This document shows positions 1-6,765 of a stretch of 10,425 bases of DNA, piece by piece. The translations under genes were made by a program, and so were the position numbers. The stretch lies in the NCBI GenBank assembly GCA_946543095.1, contig CAMNLO010000031.1:1-10425 (forward strand), written 5' to 3'. Source of the DNA: an uncultured bacterium (GTDB lineage Bacteria; Bacillota; Clostridia; Lachnospirales; Lachnospiraceae). How positions within the stretch are numbered: position 1 is the stretch's first letter; every line of letters begins with the position of its first letter. The notes under the pieces are model-generated. The model ran no database searches. It was not told the origin of the DNA and saw only the letters and a list, made by a program, of their open reading frames with translations.

Positions 1-1010
1 GCCGCTTCCGATGAAACCTTCGGCTGCTTCTTAGTGCTTTGCTTGCTCTCGCTTCCCGATGTGCCGGAGGAACCGGACTCGGAGGTACTTTCCTGAACCG
101 GTGTCTCAGCCACAGGCTGCACCACCGGAGTTTCCGGAGTCTGCACCACGGGAGCCTTCTGCGTCGACTCGATCACTGCGGGCGCCGCATCTATAATATC
201 AGGTGTTACTGCTGTATCCTGCTCCGGAGCCTTCTTTGTGGTCCCGGCTTTGGTGGCTGCCTCAATGTCCGCCACGGACTTGTTCAGCCACTCTTCCTCG
301 TCAAACTCCTCATCCTCGGAGATCGCCGCATTCAGCTGTCTGGTGATATAGAGCTTGCCGGGGCTGACTCCCTTTGCGGCGGCGTCCGCCATCACACCCT
401 GCTCCACTTCCACCACATCCATGCTGATGCTGCTGGAGACATCCTGGTGTTCGTTCCAGCTCTCCGCCCGGCTTAAGACCCGGCTCTTGATCCTGTCGGC
501 ATTCCCGGCGAACTGACTGGACACCGTAATGATCAGCGTGGTGTCCTCTCCTTCCAGATAGGCTGCCTCTCTCAGGGCGTCCAGCGTCAGATCCAGGGCC
601 ACATCGATCTTCTTGCCCCTGACATTTTCCAGAAGGCCTTCCATCAGCTCCTCACCGTCCCCGTTATAAGCATCCAGGCCGATGACCCTGTCAAAGGGAT
701 TCACGGTGTACTTTAAGGAAGGATTCACATCCATGGTCATGACGGAGACCGGAGCCCCGTTGGCTGCCACGATCCCTGTTCCCAGAAGCACCACCAGGAC
801 CGCCGCGGCCTGCCTTGCCATATTCCAGGAAGGCCTGAGGGTCTTTGCCTTCTGAGGGGGCTTTTTTTCTGTTTTCACAAATTCCGCGGTCTCGGGAAGC
901 TCCAGGATCTGACCGGGCACATAGCCCTGATCTTCGATGATCCTCATGCCCCCGCCTTTTTCAAGAACGGATGCTTTTTTATCCTTGACCGCTAAAACAA
1001 CTGCCTGCAT
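1..1010 (-). CDS. rsgI: RsgI-type membrane anti-sigma factor (3' end cut by the window edge)
   Basis: My translation gives 336 residues from ATG at 1010 with no stop before the left edge, so the C-terminus is missing. Residues 1-50 (starting MQAVVLAVKD) resemble the cytoplasmic RsgI N-terminal domain that holds SigI. Residues about 67-85 (ARQAAAVLVVLLGTGIVA) form one membrane span. The extracytoplasmic part then carries the family's conserved MTMDVNPSLKYTVNPFDRVI-like block, with Asn96-Pro97 at the site where RsgI proteins are known to self-cleave, and a later GVSPGKLYITRQL block (215-227). From about residue 250 the chain becomes Pro/Thr/Ser/Lys-rich, a linker that usually leads to a variable sensor domain outside the window. 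The gene lies 61 bases behind sigI, as in known sigI-rsgI operons. A weak site, TTAAGG, lies 9 bases before the start. Inferred role: membrane-bound inhibitor of SigI, released by an envelope or extracellular signal. The signal cannot be read from this portion. Confidence 0.9.
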   Translation of the reverse strand, partial: MQAVVLAVKDKKASVLEKGGGMRIIEDQGYVPGQILELPETAEFVKTEKKPPQKAKTLRPSWNMARQAAAVLVVLLGTGIVAANGAPVSVMTMDVNPSLKYTVNPFDRVIGLDAYNGDGEELMEGLLENVRGKKIDVALDLTLDALREAAYLEGEDTTLIITVSSQFAGNADRIKSRVLSRAESWNEHQDVSSSISMDVVEVEQGVMADAAAKGVSPGKLYITRQLNAAISEDEEFDEEEWLNKSVADIEAATKAGTTKKAPEQDTAVTPDIIDAAPAVIESTQKAPVVQTPETPVVQPVAETPVQESTSESGSSGTSGSESKQSTKKQPKVSSEA

Positions 1011-1030
1011 ATAATATAACCTTAACCTTC

Positions 1031-1045
1031 ATGCCTTCCCGGCAT
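1031..1045 (-). other. Small hairpin between sigI and rsgI
   Basis: A perfect 5-bp inverted repeat (ATGCC / GGCAT, 5-base loop) sits in the sigI-rsgI gap just upstream of the rsgI ribosome site. No T-run follows, so it is not a terminator. It could tune rsgI translation relative to sigI, or be chance. Confidence 0.25.
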
Positions 1046-1071
1046 TCCGACTGTAAAACACTTCCGGGATC

Positions 1072-1794
1072 CTAATCCCTTCCCGTATAAGGAAGATATT
1101 CGCTGAGTCCGGGATAATCCCCGGCCAGGATCACTGCCGCCGCGATCAGATACTTTCTATGTCTGTCCAGCAGTTTTCTGGAGACCCATAACCTGGAGAG
1201 CAGCTGCTTTACGGGAAAATTCCCGGTGCGCTTCAGCTCCTCCGTCAGCGGAGGCGGCTGGAAAAAGGCCTTCAGCACATCCCTGCAGCTCTTCTTCGTC
1301 TTCTCCGATTTCGGCGCGTATTCCGCCAGACTGAAGAAATCGATCTCAAAGCCTCCCAGTTCTTCCGAAAGGGCTTCGATCTCGTCCGCCAGCCCCCGGT
1401 CCACCACCACTGCCGTTTTCTGGGCGATCTCCTGGGCCAGCCCCTGGTCCTCCGATTCCTCATCGGAGCTTCCGCTGAAGGCGTCGGGCCTCACTAACAG
1501 CTCTCCCGAAGCTTTGGATGCACTCCGGTAGTAATCGTAGGTCCTGCTTTGAATAACAACCGCTGCATAATTCCAGAAGTTCCCTTTTTCCAGGGAATAA
1601 CGCCCCAGGGCTTCATTGACAGCCATTAATGCGATGGACCATTCATCATCGCTCATGGAAACGTTCTTCCCCAGGATCCTTCTGGTCAGTCTCAGTATAT
1701 GCTGCTGCTCTTTTTGCAGAAACTGTTCTTTTTTAACCGGGTCCCCGGCGGCGTCCATTGCCTCCCGGTTTTCCCGTTCCCGTTCGTCTTCCAT
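1072..1794 (-). CDS. sigI: RNA polymerase sigma factor SigI
   Basis: The 240-residue product matches the SigI group of sigma factors in length and blocks. Residues about 22-92 form sigma region 2, including DDEWSIALMAVNEAL (49-63), which parallels the DEFSIGLMAFNEAI-type block of the family, then RYSLEKGNFWNYAAVVIQSR (65-84). Residues about 135-235 form the SigI-specific C-terminal DNA-binding domain, with FEIDFFSLAEYAPKS, VSRKLLDRHRKYLIAAAVIL and GDYPGLSEYL. A charged linker (about 107-130) joins them. SigI directs RNA polymerase to heat- or envelope-stress genes in Bacillus and to polysaccharide-degradation genes in cellulolytic clostridia. RsgI downstream is its cognate inhibitor. The ATG at 1794 is preceded by AAGGGG 5 bases away. 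Two promoter candidates lie upstream, one of them SigI-like, suggesting self-activation. Which genes it controls here is unknown. Confidence 0.93.
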   Translation of the reverse strand: MEDERERENREAMDAAGDPVKKEQFLQKEQQHILRLTRRILGKNVSMSDDEWSIALMAVNEALGRYSLEKGNFWNYAAVVIQSRTYDYYRSASKASGELLVRPDAFSGSSDEESEDQGLAQEIAQKTAVVVDRGLADEIEALSEELGGFEIDFFSLAEYAPKSEKTKKSCRDVLKAFFQPPPLTEELKRTGNFPVKQLLSRLWVSRKLLDRHRKYLIAAAVILAGDYPGLSEYLPYTGRD

Positions 1795-1830
1795 CAGTAC
1801 CCCTTATTGCTGCTATGCATCAGCAAAGCC

Positions 1831-1839
1831 ATTGTATCA
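1831..1839 (-). promoter_or_regulatory. Extended -10 promoter candidate for sigI
   Basis: On the minus strand TGATACAAT matches an extended -10 (TGn plus a five-of-six TATAAT). It lies 37 bases before the sigI ATG, giving a leader of about 30 bases. No good -35 stands 17 bases upstream, which is tolerable for extended -10 promoters. This would be a basal, sigma-A-type start for sigI-rsgI. Confidence 0.45.
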
Positions 1840-1887
1840 TAAAAGCCGGGGGGCGTATAGAAGACATTCCTGCCTTTCATTAGGTTA

Positions 1888-1916
1888 TACGCAGGGGAGA
1901 ACAGGGAAAGAGGGGT
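1888..1916 (-). promoter_or_regulatory. SigI-like promoter candidate facing sigI-rsgI
   Basis: On the minus strand ACCCCT (1911-1916) and CGTA (1888-1891, continuing CGTATAACC) are separated by 19 bases. SigI promoters are described with a C-rich ACCCCC-type -35 and a CGAA/CGWA-type -10, from memory of Bacillus and cellulolytic clostridia work. A start about 8 bases downstream would leave a leader near 85 bases before sigI. The same pattern with identical spacing occurs on the other strand at 1965-1993, which strengthens both. Interpretation as autoregulation is inference. Confidence 0.5.
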
Positions 1917-1964
1917 GAAAAAAGAGGAGGCCGTAAAAAAATCGCCGAATATTTTTCTGAGATG

Positions 1965-1993
1965 ACCCCCTTTTTTGTGAAACCGGCTCCGTA
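1965..1993 (+). promoter_or_regulatory. SigI-like promoter candidate facing the structured RNA
   Basis: ACCCCC (1965-1970), 19 bases, then CGTA (1990-1993, continuing CGTATTACC). The arrangement copies that of the minus-strand candidate upstream of sigI: same spacing, eight of nine bases identical around the -10. The expected start near 2000 is about 23 bases ahead of the folded region at 2023-2106. No convincing sigma-A promoter was found on this strand: TTGTGA at 1975-1980 has only a poor -10 partner. Confidence 0.45.
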
Positions 1994-2022
1994 TTACCAT
2001 TTAGAAAAGAAAAGGGAATCCA

Positions 2023-2106
2023 GGAAGAGCTTCTGAACAACATCGGATAAGGCAGAGAGTCCGGGCTGAAAACGGTCCGGAATCTTTGCGTTCAGGGGCT
2101 TTTTTT
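2023..2106 (+). ncRNA. Candidate structured small RNA with terminator-like end
   Basis: Read on the plus strand, GGAAGAGCTTCTGAAC (2023-2038) can pair over 16 positions with 2090-2105, using five G-U pairs. Immediately inside, GCAGAGAGTCCGG (2052-2064) pairs with CCGGAATCTTTGC (2077-2089) with one mismatch and one G-U, closing a 12-base loop (2065-2076). The 3' side is continuous, while the 5' side has a 13-base bulge (2039-2051). Seven Ts follow at 2100-2106, partly within the closing stem. Because the G-U pairs become A-C mismatches on the other strand, the fold favours a plus-strand RNA. No gene follows on that strand. Alternatively it is the terminator of the minus-strand arg operon, whose last stop is at 2113-2111: the complement still folds in part and is followed by a T-rich TTTTCTTTTCT. 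The sequence from AGAGAG to GCTGAAA recalls the distal stem I of T-box leaders, but no T-box antiterminator motif is present. Confidence 0.5.
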
Positions 2107-2110
2107 GTGT

Positions 2111-3430
2111 CTACATTGCCCCCTGCAGCTGTTTGATCTCATCCTCCACGCTGCCCCCTTCCCAGATCCTGGTAAAGGCGATCTCCAGCTTGACCCAAAG
2201 CGCACCGGTCTCGATCATTTTCGGGATCGGGGTGGAGTTCTCATACTCTTCCAGAAAGGCCCCCAGCTCCGGAAGCTTTGCAGCAGCGGCCCTGCAGGCC
2301 GGGACCTTGCCGGTCCTGGCATAGAGCCCGTCCGCATAGACTGTGGTGAGATATTCGGCAAACTGATGGGCCTTCTCCTTCCGTTCGCCAAAGCCATTGA
2401 CGCAGAGCGCCTCCGTTACGGACAAAGACCTGGAGGGCAGGCCCTCGTCGATATCCGGGAGGACGGAAAAAGCGTAGTCATAGGGCATCTCCCCCTGTTC
2501 CTTTGCTTTGGCAAGGGCTTCCACAGCGCCTGTGGTGGCCACGGTGAACATCAGCTTTCCCTCCTTGAACTCCTGCAGCACCTTGTCATAGGAGACCTCG
2601 GAGGAATCGATGGAGAAGAACTGGTTCAGCCCCTGATAGAGGGTCAATGCCTGCACGGCCGCCGGGTTGTCTAAAAGGATCCTCTCCGGATCATCCCCGC
2701 ACTCTCCTCCAAGGTCAATGACGCCTCCCACAAAGAAGTAGTTATAGAAGATATCCGTCACATCCCAGGAGAAAAAGCTCTCCAGCCCCTCCGGCGCATC
2801 ATGTTCATTGGCGAAATCCTCAATGGCACGGATGGTCTTCGGGGGCTTAGACTCTCCGGTTTCAGTTAAATAAGTCTTGTTATAGAGAAAAGCACTGGTC
2901 TGAAAATAGAAGGGATAGCCCATCTGCCTGCCGTTATAGGTGACTGCGTTCACCGCCGCCACAGGGAAGGCCTCCTCATTCACAAAGCTTTTCGGGGGGA
3001 TGGGCTCGGCGAAGCTGCTGACAGGCAGATCCTCCTCAGGGATCTCCGGCAGGGGCAGAGGCTCCGCCAGACCTGCCAGATAGGCTTTTTCCAGGAAATC
3101 ATTGCTGATGAGATACAAATCCGGAATATTCTCTTCCTCAAGGGAAGAGTTATAAAGGGCATTGATGAATTCCGTTCCGGAAACCAGCACCGGCTGGATC
3201 CGGATTTCGTCGTCCACCTCGGTATAGGAGAAGGCTGCCGCCTCCAGATACTCTGTCAGCGCCTCATCCGTATACCACAAATTCAGCTGTGGACGGCTGA
3301 TGGTCTCCTGAGGGCCTTCCTCTCCATCCGCCGGCTGAGGGCCCTTTGCCCCGCAGCCCGACAGTGAGACGATCAAAAGCGCCGCAGCGCAAAGAAAGGA
3401 CAACAGCCTGCCGGACCGGCGATCAGCCAT
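2111..3430 (-). CDS. Extracellular solute-binding lipoprotein, ABC sugar-type
   Basis: The 439-residue product starts with a lipoprotein signal: basic residues, a hydrophobic core, then the lipobox LSGC at 23-26, so Cys26 should be lipid-modified and the protein held outside the membrane. The rest reads as a family-1 (MalE-like) binding protein: LNLWYTDEALTEYLEAAAFS near the N-terminus, the hinge region with DNPAAVQALTLYQGLNQFF, then FKEGKLMFTVATTGAVEAL, the late KAHQFAEYLT / GKVPACRAA blocks and a C-terminal LEIAFTRIWEGGSVEDEI segment. The ATG overlaps the argD stop by 8 bases and has its own AGAGG site 6-7 bases upstream, inside argD, so translation is probably coupled to argD. No permease or ATPase gene is adjacent, so it either uses a remote transporter or senses a ligand. 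The ligand is unknown. The fold suggests a carbohydrate, the operon suggests something tied to nitrogen or arginine supply. Confidence 0.85.
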   Translation of the reverse strand: MADRRSGRLLSFLCAAALLIVSLSGCGAKGPQPADGEEGPQETISRPQLNLWYTDEALTEYLEAAAFSYTEVDDEIRIQPVLVSGTEFINALYNSSLEEENIPDLYLISNDFLEKAYLAGLAEPLPLPEIPEEDLPVSSFAEPIPPKSFVNEEAFPVAAVNAVTYNGRQMGYPFYFQTSAFLYNKTYLTETGESKPPKTIRAIEDFANEHDAPEGLESFFSWDVTDIFYNYFFVGGVIDLGGECGDDPERILLDNPAAVQALTLYQGLNQFFSIDSSEVSYDKVLQEFKEGKLMFTVATTGAVEALAKAKEQGEMPYDYAFSVLPDIDEGLPSRSLSVTEALCVNGFGERKEKAHQFAEYLTTVYADGLYARTGKVPACRAAAAKLPELGAFLEEYENSTPIPKMIETGALWVKLEIAFTRIWEGGSVEDEIKQLQGAM

Positions 3431-4619
3431 TCCAAACCTCTTTCAGAGCTGTCCGGAGGATCTTTGCCATTTCGTCAATATGCTCCTTCTTCGCCACAAG
3501 GGGCGGCAGGAAACGCAGCACGTTCGCCCCGGCGTTGATGAGGATCAGGCCGTTTTTCTGGCAGTGCTTTATGATCTCTCCCACAGGCTCACCGCTCTCG
3601 ATCCCCTGCATGAAGCCCAGGCCCCGTCTTTCCTTCAATACCGGGAATTCCGCCACCAGAGCATCCAGGGTTTCCTCCAGATACGGAGTCAGCTCCCGCA
3701 CATGGGAAAGGATCTCTCTTTCCTCAAACTGCCTGAAGACCTCACAGATGGCGGCGCACACAAAGGGATTTCCGCCGTAGGTGCTGCCGTGGTCGCCGGC
3801 GGTCAGGGACATTTTCGCCACCCGCTCCGTCATCAGGAAGGCCCCCACCGGGACGCCGCAGCCCAGAGCCTTGGCGGTGGTCAGGATATCCGGCTGCACG
3901 CCGAAGTGCTGGAAGGCATACAGCCTGCCGCTGCGCCCCATGCCGCACTGGATCTCGTCAAAGATCAGCAGGATGTCCTTTTCGTCGCAGAGTCTCCGGA
4001 CCTGCTCCAGATATTCCTTTCTCTGGGGATGGATCCCTCCCTCTCCCTGTACCGGCTCCAGGATAATGGCGCAGGTCTTCTCCGTTACCGCAGCCTGCAG
4101 AGCTTCAAAGTCTCCTATGTCGGTAAACTTTATGTTTCCGATCAGTGGCTCGAAGGGTTCCCTGTATTCCTTTTTCCCGGTAACACTGACGGCTCCCATG
4201 GTCCTGCCGTGGAAGGAATGCTCCATGGCAATGATCTCGTGATCTGCATGACCGTCCCGGGTATAGGCGTATTTCCTGGCAGACTTCAGGGCCCCTTCAA
4301 TGGCCTCCGCGCCGGAGTTGGTAAAGAAAACCCTGTCCATACCAGAGGCTTTTGTCAACACCTCCGCCGCCTTTGTGCCGGGCTCGCTGTAGTAGTAGTT
4401 GGAGGTATGGAGGAGCTTTTCCAGCTGGGCCTTCAGGGCCTCTTCATATTCGTGATTCCCGTAGCCCAGGGCAAAGACCCCGATGCCGGAGGCGAAATCC
4501 AGATATTTCTTTCCCTCTGTATCATAGAGATACATGCCGTCTCCATGATCCAGCACGATGGGATAGCGATTATAAGTATGGAGAAGGACCTTCTCCGCCC
4601 GGTCTATCGTATTCTGCAT
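3423..4619 (-). CDS. argD: Acetylornithine aminotransferase
   Basis: ArgD is a PLP enzyme that exchanges amino groups between glutamate and N-acetylglutamate semialdehyde to give N-acetylornithine. Numbering from the chosen start (398 residues): TNSGAEAIEGAL (100-111) binds the cofactor phosphate, EHSFHGRT (133-140) follows, LIFDEIQCGMGRSG carries the PLP-pairing Asp221, TTAKALGCG carries the Schiff-base Lys250, and GSTYGGNP (278-285) completes the site. The open frame extends upstream to ATG 4643, but GAAAGAAGG at 4626-4634 is spaced correctly (6 bases) for ATG 4619 and is too close for ATG 4625. The 4619 start also gives the usual short MQNTIDRAEK-type N-terminus. It follows argB with a 13-base gap and overlaps the lipoprotein gene by 8 bases. 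The closely related succinylornithine or GABA aminotransferases are alternatives by sequence, but the arg operon settles the role. Confidence 0.96.
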   Translation of the reverse strand: MQNTIDRAEKVLLHTYNRYPIVLDHGDGMYLYDTEGKKYLDFASGIGVFALGYGNHEYEEALKAQLEKLLHTSNYYYSEPGTKAAEVLTKASGMDRVFFTNSGAEAIEGALKSARKYAYTRDGHADHEIIAMEHSFHGRTMGAVSVTGKKEYREPFEPLIGNIKFTDIGDFEALQAAVTEKTCAIILEPVQGEGGIHPQRKEYLEQVRRLCDEKDILLIFDEIQCGMGRSGRLYAFQHFGVQPDILTTAKALGCGVPVGAFLMTERVAKMSLTAGDHGSTYGGNPFVCAAICEVFRQFEEREILSHVRELTPYLEETLDALVAEFPVLKERRGLGFMQGIESGEPVGEIIKHCQKNGLILINAGANVLRFLPPLVAKKEHIDEMAKILRTALKEVWNG

Positions 4620-4625
4620 ATTCAT

Positions 4626-4634
4626 CCTTCTTTC
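4626..4634 (-). promoter_or_regulatory. Ribosome binding site deciding the argD start
   Basis: GAAAGAAGG on the minus strand lies 6 bases before ATG 4619. It abuts ATG 4625 and lies inside the coding sequence that would start at ATG 4643, so 4619 is the favoured start. It overlaps the last bases of argB. Confidence 0.7.
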
Positions 4635-5511
4635 ATACTTCATCTCTGAGGATCATGGTCCCCGCGCCTTCTTTGGTAAAGATTTCCAGAAGCAGACTGT
4701 GGGGCACTCTTCCGTCCAGGATATGAACCCTGTTCACCCCTCCCCGCATGGCCTGGGTGCAGTTGGTCAGCTTCGGCAGCATGCCGCCGCCGATCATGCC
4801 GGAGGCCACCAGCTCCTCCGCTTCCTTCACCGTCACCTTGGAAAGGAAGGTGGAGGGATCCTTCACGTCCCTGTAGAGCCCCTCGATGTCCGTTAAAAAC
4901 GCCAGCTTCTCGGCCTGCATGGCCTTCGCCACGGCACAGGCGGCGTCATCGGCGTTGATATTGTAGGAATGGAAATCATCCCCCAGTCCGATGGGGGCCA
5001 CAATGGGCAGATAATCCTTCTCCAGAAGATCGTAGAGCACCTTGGGGTTCACCTGGTCGATCTCTCCCACATAACCGATGTCTCCCTCCTCCAGGACCCG
5101 CTTTTTCACATGGAAGAGATTTCCGTCCTTGCCGGAGATGCCCACAGCCTTGACCCCCAGGGATTCCACCATGGTGACCAGACGCTTGCCGATCCTGCCA
5201 AGCACCATTTCCGCCACGTCCATGGTTTCCTCATCCGTGACCCGAAGACCTCCCACAAAGGAAGACTCTTTCCCCAGGCGCTTCAGCATGGCGCTGATCT
5301 CCTTGCCGCCGCCGTGGACCAGCACCGGCTTAAAGCCCACCAGCTTCAACAGTGTCACGTCCTTGATCACATCCCTCTGCAAATCCTCATTACTCATGGC
5401 GGATCCGCCGTATTTCACCACAATGACCTTGCGGTTGAACTGCTGGATGTAGGGAAGGGCTTCGATCAGGGTCTCCGCCTTTGACAGGGCGGATTTCATT
5501 TCCATATGCAT
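4633..5511 (-). CDS. argB: Acetylglutamate kinase, arginine-sensitive type
   Basis: ArgB phosphorylates N-acetylglutamate with ATP, the second step of ornithine synthesis. The 292-residue protein has the amino-acid kinase motifs in order: VVKYGGSAM (31-39) with Lys33, VHGGGKE (65-71), [10 protein letters not shown] (124-133), [15 protein letters not shown] (184-198) and GGGMLPKL (241-248) with the second catalytic Lys247. An N-terminal helix, [15 protein letters not shown] (11-25), precedes the kinase core. This extension marks the hexameric, arginine-inhibited kinases, so feedback by arginine is likely; that is inferred from the family. ATG at 5511 has AAGGAAAAGG about 9 bases upstream, and an in-frame ATG two codons on would fit less well. 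It lies 19 bases after argJ and its stop is 13 bases before the argD start. Confidence 0.97.
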   Translation of the reverse strand: MHMEMKSALSKAETLIEALPYIQQFNRKVIVVKYGGSAMSNEDLQRDVIKDVTLLKLVGFKPVLVHGGGKEISAMLKRLGKESSFVGGLRVTDEETMDVAEMVLGRIGKRLVTMVESLGVKAVGISGKDGNLFHVKKRVLEEGDIGYVGEIDQVNPKVLYDLLEKDYLPIVAPIGLGDDFHSYNINADDAACAVAKAMQAEKLAFLTDIEGLYRDVKDPSTFLSKVTVKEAEELVASGMIGGGMLPKLTNCTQAMRGGVNRVHILDGRVPHSLLLEIFTKEGAGTMILRDEV

Positions 5512-5530
5512 TGTTATTTTTTCCTTTTCC

Positions 5531-6754
5531 TTAAGATCTGTAGTCTGCGTTGATCTTTACGTAGTCATAAGTAAGATCACAGCCCCAGGCCGTGGCCCCG
5601 GCTTCTCCGTCATGGCAGTCCGCGTTTACGATGACCTCCTCCGCCTTCAGGATCTTTGTGGCATAGTCCTCATCGATATCGGGAACAGGTGCTCCGTTAT
5701 AAAGAAGAAGACTGCCGGCCTCGCTCTCGATCCCCACCTCAGCCTTCTCCGGATCAAAGGGAACTCCCGCATAGCCCATGGCGCAGAGGATCCGGCCCCA
5801 GTTGGCGTCCGATCCGTACATGGCTGCCTTCACAAGACTGGAGCGGGCAATGGAACGGGCCATGGTTTTGGCCGCCTCTTTGGATGCCGCGTTCTTCACC
5901 TTTACGGTGAGAAGCTTTGTGGCTCCCTCTCCGTCCGCCGCGATCTGCCTTGCCAGCTGCTCGCAAATATAATACAGCGCGTTACAAAACGCATGATATT
6001 CTTCGTTTTCCTCTGTGATCTCCGGGTTTTCCGCCTCTCCGTTGGCCAAAAGCAGCAAAGTGTCATTGGTGGAGGTGTCCCCGTCCACGGAGACCATATT
6101 GAAGGTGTCCTCCACCACATCCTTTAAGGCCTTCTGCAAAAGGGACTTCTCCATGGCAGCGTCCGTGGTGACAAAGGCCAGCATGGTGCACATGTTGGGG
6201 GCGATCATGCCGGAGCCCTTGCACATGGCCCCGATGGTCACCTTCCTGCCGGAAAGCGAAAGCTCCACAGCGATCTGCTTCGGCTTTGTGTCCGTGGTCA
6301 TGATGGCTCTCGCCGCCTGAAGCCCCGCCTCCTCACTGTCAGAGAGGGCAGGCACCAAAGCCCCGATGCCGGCCTTCATGCGCTCCAAGGGGATCTGCAT
6401 GCCGATGACTCCGGTGGAGCACACCAGGATTTCCGAGGGCATGGCATGAAGGGCGCTTCCCGCTGCCTCGGCGATGTCTCTGCAGATTTCCATTCCCTCC
6501 TGCCCCGTGCAGGCATTGGCGATCCCGGAATTGATCACCACCGCCTTCACATTGGGGGAATTGTCCGTGATCTCCTTGTCCCAGAGCACCGGGGCTGCCT
6601 TCACCTTATTTGTAGTGTAGACCCCCGCTGCCCTGCAGGGAGCGGTGCTCATGATCATGGCCATATCCTTCCGGCCTTCGTACTTGATCCGGGCCTCGGC
6701 GGAAGCCGCCTGAAAGCCCATGGGAGCTGTGATACCACCTGATATTATTTTCAT
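5531..6754 (-). CDS. argJ: Glutamate N-acetyltransferase / N-acetylglutamate synthase
   Basis: ArgJ moves the acetyl group from N-acetylornithine to glutamate, recycling it. Bifunctional forms also use acetyl-CoA. The 407-residue precursor has the family signatures: CSTGVIG (112-118) with the Thr-Gly oxyanion pair, the self-cleavage region [15 protein letters not shown] (180-194), DGDTSTND (224-231), ADGEGATK (273-280) and the C-terminal [18 protein letters not shown]. Self-cleavage should leave Thr190 as the nucleophile of the beta chain. The residue before it is Cys189 (codon TGC), where most family members have Ala. It follows the GNAT gene by 11 bases with AAAGGAAAAGGA as ribosome site, and precedes argB by 19 bases. 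Whether it is mono- or bifunctional cannot be told from sequence. Confidence 0.97.
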   Translation of the reverse strand: MKIISGGITAPMGFQAASAEARIKYEGRKDMAMIMSTAPCRAAGVYTTNKVKAAPVLWDKEITDNSPNVKAVVINSGIANACTGQEGMEICRDIAEAAGSALHAMPSEILVCSTGVIGMQIPLERMKAGIGALVPALSDSEEAGLQAARAIMTTDTKPKQIAVELSLSGRKVTIGAMCKGSGMIAPNMCTMLAFVTTDAAMEKSLLQKALKDVVEDTFNMVSVDGDTSTNDTLLLLANGEAENPEITEENEEYHAFCNALYYICEQLARQIAADGEGATKLLTVKVKNAASKEAAKTMARSIARSSLVKAAMYGSDANWGRILCAMGYAGVPFDPEKAEVGIESEAGSLLLYNGAPVPDIDEDYATKILKAEEVIVNADCHDGEAGATAWGCDLTYDYVKINADYRS

Positions 6755-6765
6755 GTCCTTTTCCT

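Noticed and set aside
39..476. 145-residue open frame on the plus strand opposite rsgI
   Set aside because: The minus strand encodes a clear RsgI through this whole region; the plus product is a Cys/Arg/Leu/His-rich antisense shadow.
1935..1956. Minus-strand terminator at the TTTTTTT of 1935-1941
   Set aside because: The only stem before the T-run is an AT-only AAAAAT / ATTTTT pairing, too weak for a terminator, and it would lie between candidate promoter elements.
1794..2000. 68-residue minus-strand frame ending TGATG at the sigI start
   Set aside because: The stop-start overlap looks like coupling, but the frame spans both sigI promoter candidates, its ATG has no ribosome site and the product has no domain. 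An internal ATG at 1880 (28 codons) also lacks a ribosome site.
2023..2106. T-box riboswitch on the plus strand
   Set aside because: AGAGAG followed by a GCTGAAA loop resembles distal stem I, but there is no specifier region of proper length, no TGGNACCGCG antiterminator motif and no amino-acid gene downstream.
4620..4643. argD start at ATG 4643 or 4625
   Set aside because: The ribosome site at 4626-4634 lies inside or directly against these starts and is properly spaced only for ATG 4619.
3480..4649. 389-residue open frame on the plus strand opposite argD
   Set aside because: It mirrors argD, which has all catalytic motifs. The translated product is Leu/Gly/His-rich without a recognisable domain, typical of antisense frames in GC-rich genes.
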